Shown one piece after another: positions 1 through 5,469 of a stretch of 5,469 nucleotides of DNA (position 1 is the first letter of the stretch; every line of letters starts with the position of its first letter). The notes under the pieces were generated by a model. It ran no database searches and had not been told where the DNA came from. It saw nothing but the letters and a program-made list of their open reading frames with translations. The stretch is from the NCBI GenBank assembly GCA_029862285.1, contig JAOTXR010000177.1:1-5469 (forward strand). Direction: 5' to 3'. Source of the stretch: Gammaproteobacteria bacterium (GTDB taxonomy: Bacteria; Pseudomonadota; Gammaproteobacteria; Steroidobacterales; JABDKV01). The position numbers and the translations under genes are program-made.

Positions 1-802
1 CGGCGAACCCGGCGCTAATGAAACAATGGGCCATGTGTGGGACGGCGATTTGCAGGAATATAACCAGCCGCTGCCGCTGTGGTGGCTGATGCTGTTCTAC
101 ATCAGCATGATTTTCGGTATCGCTTATCTCATCCTTTATCCGGCACTGGGCAATTATAAAGGCGTGCTCGGATGGACTCAGCTGGGCCAATACGAAACCG
201 AACTGACCCAGGCGCGTAATCGTTACAGCGGCATCTATGATCGCCTTGCCAAACTATCCATAGAGGAACTGGCAAGAGACGAACAGGCTGTCGACATCGG
301 TCATCGTCTTTACGTCAACAACTGCAGCGTGTGTCACGGCTCAGATGCTCGTGGCGCGCCGACTTTTCCCAACCTCGCTGACAATGACTGGCTCTATGGC
401 GGCGAAGCTGACGCTATTCTCACCAGCATACTCAAAGGCCGCGCCGGCATGATGCCACCGATGGGTGCAACGATGAACGAGCAGGCGATCAATAATGTGA
501 CTCAATATGTCCTGAGTCTCAGCGGCCTGGACCACGATGCAACGGCAGCAACTGCCGGCAAACCGCAATTTGCGGTATGTGCTGCTTGTCATGGCATTGA
601 TGGCCGCGGTAACCAGATCCTGGGAGCGCCCAATCTTACCGACGAAGTCTGGCTGTACGGCAGCGACGCTGCCCGCATCCGCGAGGGCATCGTCAACGGC
701 CGGGCCAATCGGATGCCGGCTCACGATGACATACTCGGCGAAGAACGCGCCCGTATTGTTGCAGCCTATGTTTACCAGCTCTCTCGTGCAGCCTCGCCCT
801 GA
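1..802 (+). CDS. ccoP: cbb3-type cytochrome c oxidase subunit III, dihaem CcoP (5' end missing)
   Basis: Membrane-anchored dihaem c-type cytochrome subunit that passes electrons from periplasmic donors to the CcoO/CcoN core of the cbb3 oxidase. The reading frame is open back to the window edge (first full codon at 2). The segment before the first ATG (26) reads GEPGANET and runs straight into TMGHVWDGDLQEYNQPLP, the conserved CcoP stretch between its two membrane spans, so ATG 26 is internal. Roughly 35-45 N-terminal residues, including the first span, are probably missing (estimate from family length). Numbering from ATG 26: membrane span about 19-40 followed by the family motif YPALGNYKG; first haem site CSVCH at 100-104 (nt 323-337) with methionines in MMPPMG (142-147) as axial-ligand candidates; second haem site CAACH at 185-189 (nt 578-592) with M230 in RMPAH as the likely ligand. 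The two haem domains are periplasmic and each carries a WLYG segment. The TGA at 800-802 lies 2 nt before the ccoG start. Identification is secure. Confidence 0.96.
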   Translation, partial: GEPGANETMGHVWDGDLQEYNQPLPLWWLMLFYISMIFGIAYLILYPALGNYKGVLGWTQLGQYETELTQARNRYSGIYDRLAKLSIEELARDEQAVDIGHRLYVNNCSVCHGSDARGAPTFPNLADNDWLYGGEADAILTSILKGRAGMMPPMGATMNEQAINNVTQYVLSLSGLDHDATAATAGKPQFAVCAACHGIDGRGNQILGAPNLTDEVWLYGSDAARIREGIVNGRANRMPAHDDILGEERARIVAAYVYQLSRAASP

Positions 803-807
803 CCTTG
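797..807 (+). promoter_or_regulatory. ccoP stop / ccoG TTG start junction (translational coupling)
   Basis: The ccoP TGA (800-802) is followed after CC by the TTG start of ccoG. The 20 bases upstream (ctctcgtgcagcctcgccct) have no purine-rich Shine-Dalgarno. With a weak start codon and no site of its own, ccoG is best explained by re-initiation of ribosomes finishing ccoP. The start is seen by exclusion; the coupling is inferred. Confidence 0.6.
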
Positions 808-2181
808 AACACCTCGGGTGACGCCGCGCTCTATGAAGCGCCCGCAAAAATATATCCGCGAGAGGTCAAGGGTCGGTTCCAAAACCTGCGGGCAATCGCA
901 GTAGTCGCTTTACTGGGGCTGTATTACGTGCTGCCCTGGATACGCTGGGGTGGGCGTCAGGCTATCCTGTTCGACGTGCCCGCACGCAAGTTTCATTTGT
1001 TCGGGCTGACACTGTGGCCACAGGACCTGGTCTATCTCACAGTGCTGTTGATTACGGCAGCGCTGACATTGTTTTTCGTCACCACGATGTTTGGCCGGGT
1101 CTGGTGCGGTTATGCCTGTCCACAAACGGTATGGACCGAAGTATTCATCTGGATGGAGCGCTGGACAGAGGGAAATCGCAGCAAACAGATGAAGCTGGCC
1201 GCAGCGCCCTGGAGTGTCGAAAAAATTCGGCGCAAGGCAACCAAACAGTTTCTGTGGGTTACGTTCTCGCTGTTTACCGGTTTTACTTTCGTTGGGTACT
1301 TCACGCCCATCGCTGAACTCACGGGCAAGGTGGCAAGCATATCGCTGAGTGGCTGGGAATTCTTCTGGATACTCTTCTTCTCATTTGCGACTTATGGCAA
1401 CGCCGGTTTCATGCGCGAGCAGGTATGCAAATACATGTGCCCATATGCACGGTTCCAGTCGGCGATGTTCGATCGCGACACACTTATCGTTGCCTATGAC
1501 GAAACCCGGGGCGAACCACGAGGTGGCCGGCGCCGCAGTGCTAATCCCGCAGAGGCGGGTTTGGGCGATTGCATCGACTGCAAAAAATGCGTGCAGGTTT
1601 GCCCCACCGGAATCGATATCCGCCAGGGTCTGCAATATGAATGCATTGCCTGTGCCGCTTGCGTCGATGTCTGCGACCAGGTCATGGATAACATGGGTTA
1701 TCAACCAGGGCTGATCCGTTACGCAACCGAGAATTCCGTGAGTGGAAAACCCAGCCACATCGCGCGTCCACGTGTGTTTGTTTACGGCGCGCTGCTTTTG
1801 GCGGTAGTCTCGCTCACCACTTTTTCGCTGGCGGCGCGGACGCCGCTGCTGCTCGACGTAATACGCGATCGCAACTCGTTGTACCGTATCGTCGACGGCG
1901 GTCGCATCGAGAATGTCTACAGTCTGCGGATCATGAATATGGACAATGACGCGCATACGCTGACAGTAGAAGCCAGGGATTCCAGCGGTACAATGATGGC
2001 TGTACAAACCGAGCCGGCCAAAATTACGGTAGACGGTGGCTCCATCGAAGCCGTCGCAGCACGTATCAGCGTGCCGGCCGATGTTCAGCCGGGCGGACAG
2101 GACATCCAGATTCGTATCTACTCCACCGATGGAGAGCTTTCCGCAGAAGAACCGGCACGTTTCATGGCACCGGTCCCATAG
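805..2181 (+). CDS. ccoG: cbb3 oxidase accessory protein CcoG (RdxA/FixG), membrane polyferredoxin, putative Cu(II) reductase
   Basis: Inner-membrane iron-sulfur protein. Family members reduce Cu2+ to Cu+ in the cytoplasm for loading the cbb3 oxidase copper site. The 458-residue length matches full-length CcoG. The N-terminal region has the family signature (KGRFQNLR near 22-29, GGRQAILFDVPARKF at 49-63, GLTLWPQD at 67-74). Predicted membrane spans lie at about 31-46, 74-95, 149-167, 184-201 and 325-344. Cysteine motifs: WCGYACP with C101/C105, CKYMCP with C208/C212, then a double ferredoxin domain with C256, C259, C262, C266 and C280, C283, C286, C290, enough for two [4Fe-4S] clusters. The region after about 350 is a periplasmic beta-rich FixG C-terminal domain. 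The start is TTG at 805: upstream in this frame there is only a CTG (799) before the stop at 727, and the next in-frame ATG is residue 94, which would delete conserved sequence. No Shine-Dalgarno is evident, so translation probably relies on coupling to ccoP. The gene sits 2 nt before ccoH. Confidence 0.95.
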   Translation: MNTSGDAALYEAPAKIYPREVKGRFQNLRAIAVVALLGLYYVLPWIRWGGRQAILFDVPARKFHLFGLTLWPQDLVYLTVLLITAALTLFFVTTMFGRVWCGYACPQTVWTEVFIWMERWTEGNRSKQMKLAAAPWSVEKIRRKATKQFLWVTFSLFTGFTFVGYFTPIAELTGKVASISLSGWEFFWILFFSFATYGNAGFMREQVCKYMCPYARFQSAMFDRDTLIVAYDETRGEPRGGRRRSANPAEAGLGDCIDCKKCVQVCPTGIDIRQGLQYECIACAACVDVCDQVMDNMGYQPGLIRYATENSVSGKPSHIARPRVFVYGALLLAVVSLTTFSLAARTPLLLDVIRDRNSLYRIVDGGRIENVYSLRIMNMDNDAHTLTVEARDSSGTMMAVQTEPAKITVDGGSIEAVAARISVPADVQPGGQDIQIRIYSTDGELSAEEPARFMAPVP

Positions 2182-2183
2182 CG

Positions 2184-2630
2184 ATGACTGACATGCATGA
2201 AAATCTACCCTGGCACCGGCAATTCTGGCCATGGTTCATCATCGTGCTGATCGGGAGTACGGTTATTGCGAGCCTGGCCACTGTCTGGATTGCCGTCGTG
2301 GCCGCTCCCGATCGGGTGGATGGCGCCGGTTTGTTTGCGGTACCGGTCAGGTTTTCCGCCGACCGCGAGATTTTGTTTTTCGATATGGGACTACCTCCAC
2401 CGGGAGAATCCTGGCCGCAAGAGCTCGGCGTTACGCTCGTTGCGCGGAATGATGGAAGCACTCAAGAACTTCAGGCCAGCCGTATAGATGAACGTAATTA
2501 TGAAACCCCGGTCGAATTACTTGTGCCCGGCTCCTATAAAGTAACGCTGCAGGCCGACGGGTCCAGGCTCACACTACAGGGCAACTGGGCTTACCCGGCA
2601 CCGGTGTGGAAGCTCGAGGAAGATGAGTGA
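2184..2630 (+). CDS. ccoH: FixH/CcoH-family cbb3 oxidase assembly protein
   Basis: Small single-span inner-membrane protein. In studied bacteria CcoH associates with the cbb3 oxidase and is needed for its assembly or stability. The 148 residues show a short cytoplasmic N-terminus with PWHRQFWPWFII (9-20), the usual start of FixH proteins. A membrane span at about 17-40 follows, then a periplasmic beta-rich domain that ends with a GSYKVTLQAD...LTLQGNW segment (116-135) resembling the FixH C-terminus. No cysteines are present. The region just after the membrane span (41-75) lacks the tyrosine-rich D-x-Y-Y-x-x-G stretch I expect in typical FixH, so this copy looks divergent. The ATG at 2184, 2 nt after the ccoG stop, was chosen; a second ATG at 2193 is possible. 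Neither has a strong Shine-Dalgarno, again suggesting coupling. The 3' end overlaps ccoI by 8 nt. Position between ccoG and ccoI strongly supports the call. Confidence 0.88.
   Translation: MTDMHENLPWHRQFWPWFIIVLIGSTVIASLATVWIAVVAAPDRVDGAGLFAVPVRFSADREILFFDMGLPPPGESWPQELGVTLVARNDGSTQELQASRIDERNYETPVELLVPGSYKVTLQADGSRLTLQGNWAYPAPVWKLEEDE
2616..2630 (+). promoter_or_regulatory. ccoI ribosome-binding region and ccoH/ccoI overlap
   Basis: GAGGA at 2616-2620 lies only 2 nt before the ccoI ATG (2623), closer than the usual 5-9 nt. The ccoH TGA (2628-2630) falls just inside ccoI, giving an 8-nt overlap. Upstream in the ccoI frame is the out-of-frame reading of ccoH, and the next in-frame ATG (residue 40) would remove the segment before the metal-binding domain. 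ATG 2623 is therefore the best start. Ribosomes ending ccoH probably re-initiate here. Confidence 0.55.
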
Positions 2631-4932
2631 ACAGGTTCACAGTCTGACTGCAAAAGAACGTTTTGAGGCCTTCGACCGGCCCGCAGTCCAGCGTGGCTTC
2701 GTTCACGAAGTCGACGCTCACAATAACGAAGTCACGCTGATGGTCGATGGCATTCATTGTGCGTCCTGCAGTCTGACCATCGAAAAAGGCCTGTCCGGCA
2801 TCGACGGTCTGAAAGAAATCCATGTCAATGCGTCGACTCATCATGCCAATCTCAGCTGGGACCCGGCGCGTGTGCCACTAAGTCGCCTGATGCAGACAAT
2901 CGCCGATCTCGGTTTCAACCCGCACCCACTGCGTGCTGACACCCGTACCGCGCTCAACATCGGCGAATATCGCGCAGCACTCAAGCGTCTGGTGGTTGCC
3001 GGTTTGGGCATGATGCAGGTCATGACCTATGCGGTTGCCGGTTACGCCGGCGCCTTTGAAGGGATGACAACGCAATACCAGCAATTTTTCCGGCTGCTCA
3101 GCCTGCTGGTTGCAACACCAATTGTACTTTACGCCGCTGCACCGTTTTTCCGCGCTGCGATTACCGATCTGAGTCAACGCCGGGTCGGCATGGATGTACC
3201 GGTGGCGCTGGCGATCGGTATTGCCTATATCGCCAGTGTGGCTATCAGTTTCTTTGGCGATCTGCGCACTGAAGTGTATTTCGATTCGGTGGTAATGTTT
3301 ACGTTCTTTCTGTCATTCGGTCGCTTCGCCGAAATGCTGGCCCGGCACCGCACCATGGCGGCCAGCGAGGCTTTGTCGGAATCCATCCCGGCAACGGCCA
3401 CCCGACTTGTTCGAGGTGCCAATGATGAGTGGCAGGAACAGGAAATAGCGTTGCCACAGGTTCAGCCGGGTGAGCGTCTGCTGGTGCGCCCCGGCGAGAC
3501 CGTACCCGCAGACGGCAACATTGTGTGGGGCGAGTCGGCCACCGACGAATCGTTGCTGACCGGTGAATCGCAACCGAATACCCGACGTAGTGGTGACCAG
3601 GTAATTGGCGGCAGTATCAATCTGACCGGTCCGATACATTTTGAAGTAAGCCACGTCGGCCCGGACACGGTGCTTTCCGGGATCGCCCGGTTACTGGAAC
3701 GCGCGCAGGGGCAGCGCCCGCGCATGGCGCTGCTCGCCGACCGCGTCGCCGGTTACTTTGTAGCCGGTGTGCTGATTATTGCAACGGTTGTATTCCTGGC
3801 GTGGCTTGCACTGGAGCCGGGCCGGGCGCTGACTGTGACTTTGTCGGTGCTGGTAGTCACCTGCCCGTGCGCCCTGTCGTTGGCCACGCCGGCCGCCTTG
3901 ACCGCGGCAACCGGTTTTCTGGCCCGCAACGGTTTGCTGGTTACCCGCGGTTCCGCCGTTGAAACCCTTGCCAAAGCCGACACGCTATTACTCGACAAGA
4001 CCGGCACATTAACCCGGGGCAAGCTCAAGGTGGTTGCCGTCCGTCTGCTCGATTCACGACAAAATGAACAACAATGCCGGGCTGTCGCGGCGGCCCTGGA
4101 AACCGGATCGGCACACCCGGTTGCGGTTGCCCTCAACGAAGCACCCGGCGATTTGGTCGCGGATGCAATTAGCGTAATTGCTGGTCGTGGTATCGAAGGA
4201 GTTGTCGATGGCCGGCATTTCCGTATTGGACGCGCCGATTTTGTGGCTGAATTGTCCGGTCGCAAACTCGATATGGCACCGCAGCCCGGCGTGACCACAG
4301 TATTTCTCGGTGACAAACACACACCGATGGCGGCATTTGACCTGGAAGATGCGTTACGCCCGGAAACCTCGGCAGCGATCAGGCAGCTGCGATTTGCAGG
4401 TCTTGCACCTGCGATTCTCAGTGGCGATACGATCGCGCCGGTACAACGCGTTGCCGATGAATTGGGGATTACTGATTTTCATGCTTCGCTGTTGCCACAG
4501 GACAAGCTGCGTGAGATGCAGGCGCGCCGGGCGCAGGGACGCACTATTGCGATGGTCGGCGATGGCATCAACGACGCCCCGGTACTGGCCGGCGCCGACG
4601 TTTCGATTGCGATGGGCAGTGGTTCGACGCTGGCGCAGGCCAGTGCGGATCTCATCTTACTTGGCGGCGGTCTCGACCGGCTCGTCGTTGGCGTGCGGCA
4701 GTCACGCAAGACGCGGCGCATTATTCGTCAAAACCTGATCTGGGCGATTGTCTACAATGTCGTGGCCCTGCCTCTGGCCGCTGCCGGTCTGGTCGCACCA
4801 TGGATGGCAGCCATCGGCATGTCCGCGAGCTCGTTGATCGTGGTGCTCAATGCGCTACGTCTGCTCGGTGGCGAGTCATCGAAAACCGAACCCAGCCCCA
4901 ACGGGCGATTTCACGAGCACCCGGCGACATGA
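2623..4932 (+). CDS. ccoI: P1B-type Cu+-transporting ATPase CcoI (FixI) for cbb3 oxidase assembly
   Basis: Inner-membrane ATPase that moves Cu+ to the periplasmic side for the CuB centre of cbb3 oxidase; in studied members this type serves oxidase maturation rather than copper detoxification. In the 769 residues: one heavy-metal-associated domain at about 37-103 with GIHCASC (C46, C49); membrane spans from about 122 on; actuator TGES at 313-316; metal-binding CPC at 414-416; phosphorylation site DKTGT at 458-462 (D458); nucleotide-domain HP at 498-499; hinge GDGIND at 646-651; late-span Cu+ residues Y711-N712 and MSASS at 733-737. All catalytic and Cu+-ligand positions are intact, so the pump should be active. 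The conserved FDRPAVQRGFV segment (17-27) precedes the metal-binding domain, as in other CcoI proteins. The extra Cys-rich domain (CxxC-type, usually the very N-terminus of CcoI) is absent: the protein begins only 16 residues before that segment. The C-terminus has a short hydrophilic tail (750-769). It overlaps ccoH by 8 nt and ccoS by 4 nt. Confidence 0.95.
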   Translation: MSEQVHSLTAKERFEAFDRPAVQRGFVHEVDAHNNEVTLMVDGIHCASCSLTIEKGLSGIDGLKEIHVNASTHHANLSWDPARVPLSRLMQTIADLGFNPHPLRADTRTALNIGEYRAALKRLVVAGLGMMQVMTYAVAGYAGAFEGMTTQYQQFFRLLSLLVATPIVLYAAAPFFRAAITDLSQRRVGMDVPVALAIGIAYIASVAISFFGDLRTEVYFDSVVMFTFFLSFGRFAEMLARHRTMAASEALSESIPATATRLVRGANDEWQEQEIALPQVQPGERLLVRPGETVPADGNIVWGESATDESLLTGESQPNTRRSGDQVIGGSINLTGPIHFEVSHVGPDTVLSGIARLLERAQGQRPRMALLADRVAGYFVAGVLIIATVVFLAWLALEPGRALTVTLSVLVVTCPCALSLATPAALTAATGFLARNGLLVTRGSAVETLAKADTLLLDKTGTLTRGKLKVVAVRLLDSRQNEQQCRAVAAALETGSAHPVAVALNEAPGDLVADAISVIAGRGIEGVVDGRHFRIGRADFVAELSGRKLDMAPQPGVTTVFLGDKHTPMAAFDLEDALRPETSAAIRQLRFAGLAPAILSGDTIAPVQRVADELGITDFHASLLPQDKLREMQARRAQGRTIAMVGDGINDAPVLAGADVSIAMGSGSTLAQASADLILLGGGLDRLVVGVRQSRKTRRIIRQNLIWAIVYNVVALPLAAAGLVAPWMAAIGMSASSLIVVLNALRLLGGESSKTEPSPNGRFHEHPAT

Positions 4933-5090
4933 ATATAATTTTCGTATTGATACCGGTCGGGCTGGTGCTCTTGCTCGTCGCCATTGGCGCTTTTTTCTGG
5001 GCCGTACGCACTGGCCAGTTCGATGATCTCGACACACCGGCCGTTCGCATTCTCTCCGACGACGACAATCGACCACCCGAGGGTTCTTGA
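4929..5090 (+). CDS. ccoS: cbb3-type cytochrome oxidase assembly protein CcoS
   Basis: Small single-span membrane protein. In Rhodobacter, loss of CcoS leaves a cbb3 oxidase lacking its cofactors, so it is thought to help cofactor insertion. The 53 residues begin MNIIFVLIPVGLVLLL, with a membrane span at about 3-25. The CcoS signature AFFWAVRTGQFDDLDTPAVR follows at 21-40, and then a short acidic tail (SDDDN, 43-47). The frame is open further upstream, back to an ATG at 4800, but that extension lies inside conserved ccoI and would add non-family sequence. The start at 4929 gives the normal CcoS length and N-terminus. ATG 4929-4931 overlaps the ccoI TGA (4930-4932) in the classic ATGA coupling arrangement. 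It is the last gene of the cco cluster. Confidence 0.95.
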   Translation: MNIIFVLIPVGLVLLLVAIGAFFWAVRTGQFDDLDTPAVRILSDDDNRPPEGS

Positions 5091-5205
5091 AATCGGATCT
5101 GTCCGCAACGTGCGCGTTTGTCCTCCTGCCAGGCAAAAAATTATGTCCAAAGTGCTATAACAATCAGTAAATTAGGGGCAATTTCGCGTTCCTTGCGTTA
5201 GACAA

Positions 5206-5234
5206 TTAACCTCGCACGGCCAGTAGGCTAAACT
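5206..5234 (+). promoter_or_regulatory. Candidate sigma70-type promoter for the downstream gene
   Basis: TTAACC (5206-5211) and TAAACT (5229-5234) each match 4 of 6 positions of the -35 and -10 consensus and are separated by exactly 17 bp. A start site near 5241 would give a leader of about 33 nt. The rest of the gap 5091-5273 shows no gene and no GC-rich hairpin with a T-run that would end the cco transcript, so read-through from ccoS remains possible. The match is modest and was found by eye. Confidence 0.35.
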
Positions 5235-5252
5235 GCCACCTCAACAACAAGA

Positions 5253-5267
5253 AACCCACAAAGGGTT
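5253..5267 (+). other. Small leader hairpin covering the ribosome binding site
   Basis: AACCC (5253-5257) and GGGTT (5263-5267) can pair around the 5-nt loop ACAAA. The right arm contains the GGG of the Shine-Dalgarno at 5260-5265. A 5-bp stem is only marginally stable and could occur by chance. Confidence 0.3.
5260..5265 (+). promoter_or_regulatory. Ribosome binding site deciding ATG 5274
   Basis: AAAGGG lies 8 nt before ATG 5274, good spacing. An in-frame GTG at 5268 would be only 2 nt away from the site, so ATG 5274 is preferred. Confidence 0.65.
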
Positions 5268-5273
5268 GTGATT

Positions 5274-5469
5274 ATGAAGCGCACAATAGCGACCATACTG
5301 GCATCATCTGTCGTTCTTTTTGTGTCTCAGACACACGCACAAAACCCGCCGGGCGAAGAGCCCTCGTTGGCAGGCAGTCGGGTCACGCAGACCGACATCA
5401 CCAATGGCAGCATGACTCTGGACGAAATCCGCGCTGCGGGCCTCAGGATCTTCGCGACGCCGTTCAACA
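5274..5469 (+). CDS. Exported protein of unknown function (3' end missing)
   Basis: Sixty-five codons are visible before the window ends in frame. The N-terminus is a clear Sec-type signal peptide: basic start MKRT, hydrophobic core from about 5 to 18, and a likely cleavage after THA (20-22), so the mature protein would begin QNPPGEEP. The mature part is hydrophilic at first and then reads MTLDEIRAAGLRIFATPFN (47-65), an amphipathic stretch that looks like the start of a folded domain. It shows no cysteine, no CxxCH and no membrane span so far. The sequence does not identify the family. A faint resemblance of the last segment to the N-terminal region of some periplasmic dihaem cytochrome or oxidoreductase proteins, and the respiratory neighbours, make a redox role conceivable, but this is a guess. 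The gene has its own ribosome binding site and probably its own promoter, 183 nt after ccoS, and may not belong to the cco operon. Confidence 0.8.
   Translation, partial: MKRTIATILASSVVLFVSQTHAQNPPGEEPSLAGSRVTQTDITNGSMTLDEIRAAGLRIFATPFN

Noticed and set aside
26..802. ATG 26 as the true start of ccoP
   Set aside because: Conserved CcoP sequence continues in frame upstream to the window edge, and the first membrane span would be missing, so the gene is cut by the window.
1381..2232. A 283-codon open frame on the minus strand opposite ccoG
   Set aside because: The sense strand codes for clearly conserved CcoG with all its ferredoxin cysteines; the antisense translation has no recognisable domain and fits a chance open frame in GC-rich DNA.
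3753..4322. A 189-codon open frame on the minus strand opposite ccoI
   Set aside because: It is a low-complexity, Ser/Ala/Thr/Arg-rich shadow opposite the catalytic core of the ATPase.
4800..5090. A 96-residue reading frame starting inside ccoI
   Set aside because: Only the part from 4929 matches CcoS; the extension overlaps the conserved last membrane span of CcoI and has no family match.
5088..5150. Intrinsic terminator after ccoS
   Set aside because: The short palindromes ACCC-GA-GGGT and TGCC-A-GGCA have loops too small to form stable stems, and the following run is A rather than T on the + strand.
5118..5161. TATAAC at 5156-5161 as the promoter -10
   Set aside because: The hexamer itself is good (5 of 6) but no acceptable -35 lies 16-18 bp upstream; the nearest candidate TTGTCC is 32 bp away.
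5091..5273. FNR/Anr box in the intergenic region
   Set aside because: No TTGAT-N4-ATCAA-like sequence was found by eye; for the cco operon such a site would be expected upstream of ccoN, outside the window.

Overview
The window carries the 3' part of a cbb3-type cytochrome c oxidase locus, all on the + strand. It holds the end of ccoP, then the assembly genes ccoG, ccoH (fixH), ccoI and ccoS. After a 183-bp gap comes the start of a separate gene for an exported protein, cut off by the window end. The order ccoP-ccoGHIS is the classic proteobacterial arrangement (ccoNOQP-ccoGHIS, fixNOQP-fixGHIS). The protein sequences and moderately high GC look gammaproteobacterial, perhaps from an environmental or marine lineage, but the lineage is an inference and was not tested.

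Layout: ccoP (1-802, 5' end missing) encodes the membrane-anchored dihaem electron-entry subunit. ccoG (805-2181) encodes a polyferredoxin membrane protein of the copper-reductase type. ccoH (2184-2630) encodes a small single-span assembly factor. ccoI (2623-4932) encodes a P1B-type Cu+-ATPase. ccoS (4929-5090) encodes a 53-residue single-span protein. The five genes are packed with 2-nt gaps (ccoP/ccoG and ccoG/ccoH), an 8-nt overlap (ccoH/ccoI) and a 4-nt ATGA overlap (ccoI/ccoS), so they almost certainly form one transcript with translational coupling. The operon promoter, and any FNR/Anr box, would lie upstream of ccoN, outside the window.

The genes work together as one assembly line. CcoG keeps copper as Cu+, CcoI moves it across the inner membrane for the CuB site of CcoN, and CcoH and CcoS support maturation and stability of the complex. 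CcoP receives electrons from periplasmic donors in the finished oxidase.

The intergenic stretch 5091-5273 has no convincing terminator. It contains a plausible sigma70-type promoter at 5206-5234, a short palindrome over its -35 region, a small hairpin and a good ribosome binding site. These serve the last gene (5274 onward), which has a clear signal peptide and no recognised function in its visible 65 residues.

I see no undescribed system here. The points worth a second look are a CcoI without the usual N-terminal Cys-rich domain, a forced TTG start for ccoG, an apparently divergent CcoH, and the control region of the final gene.
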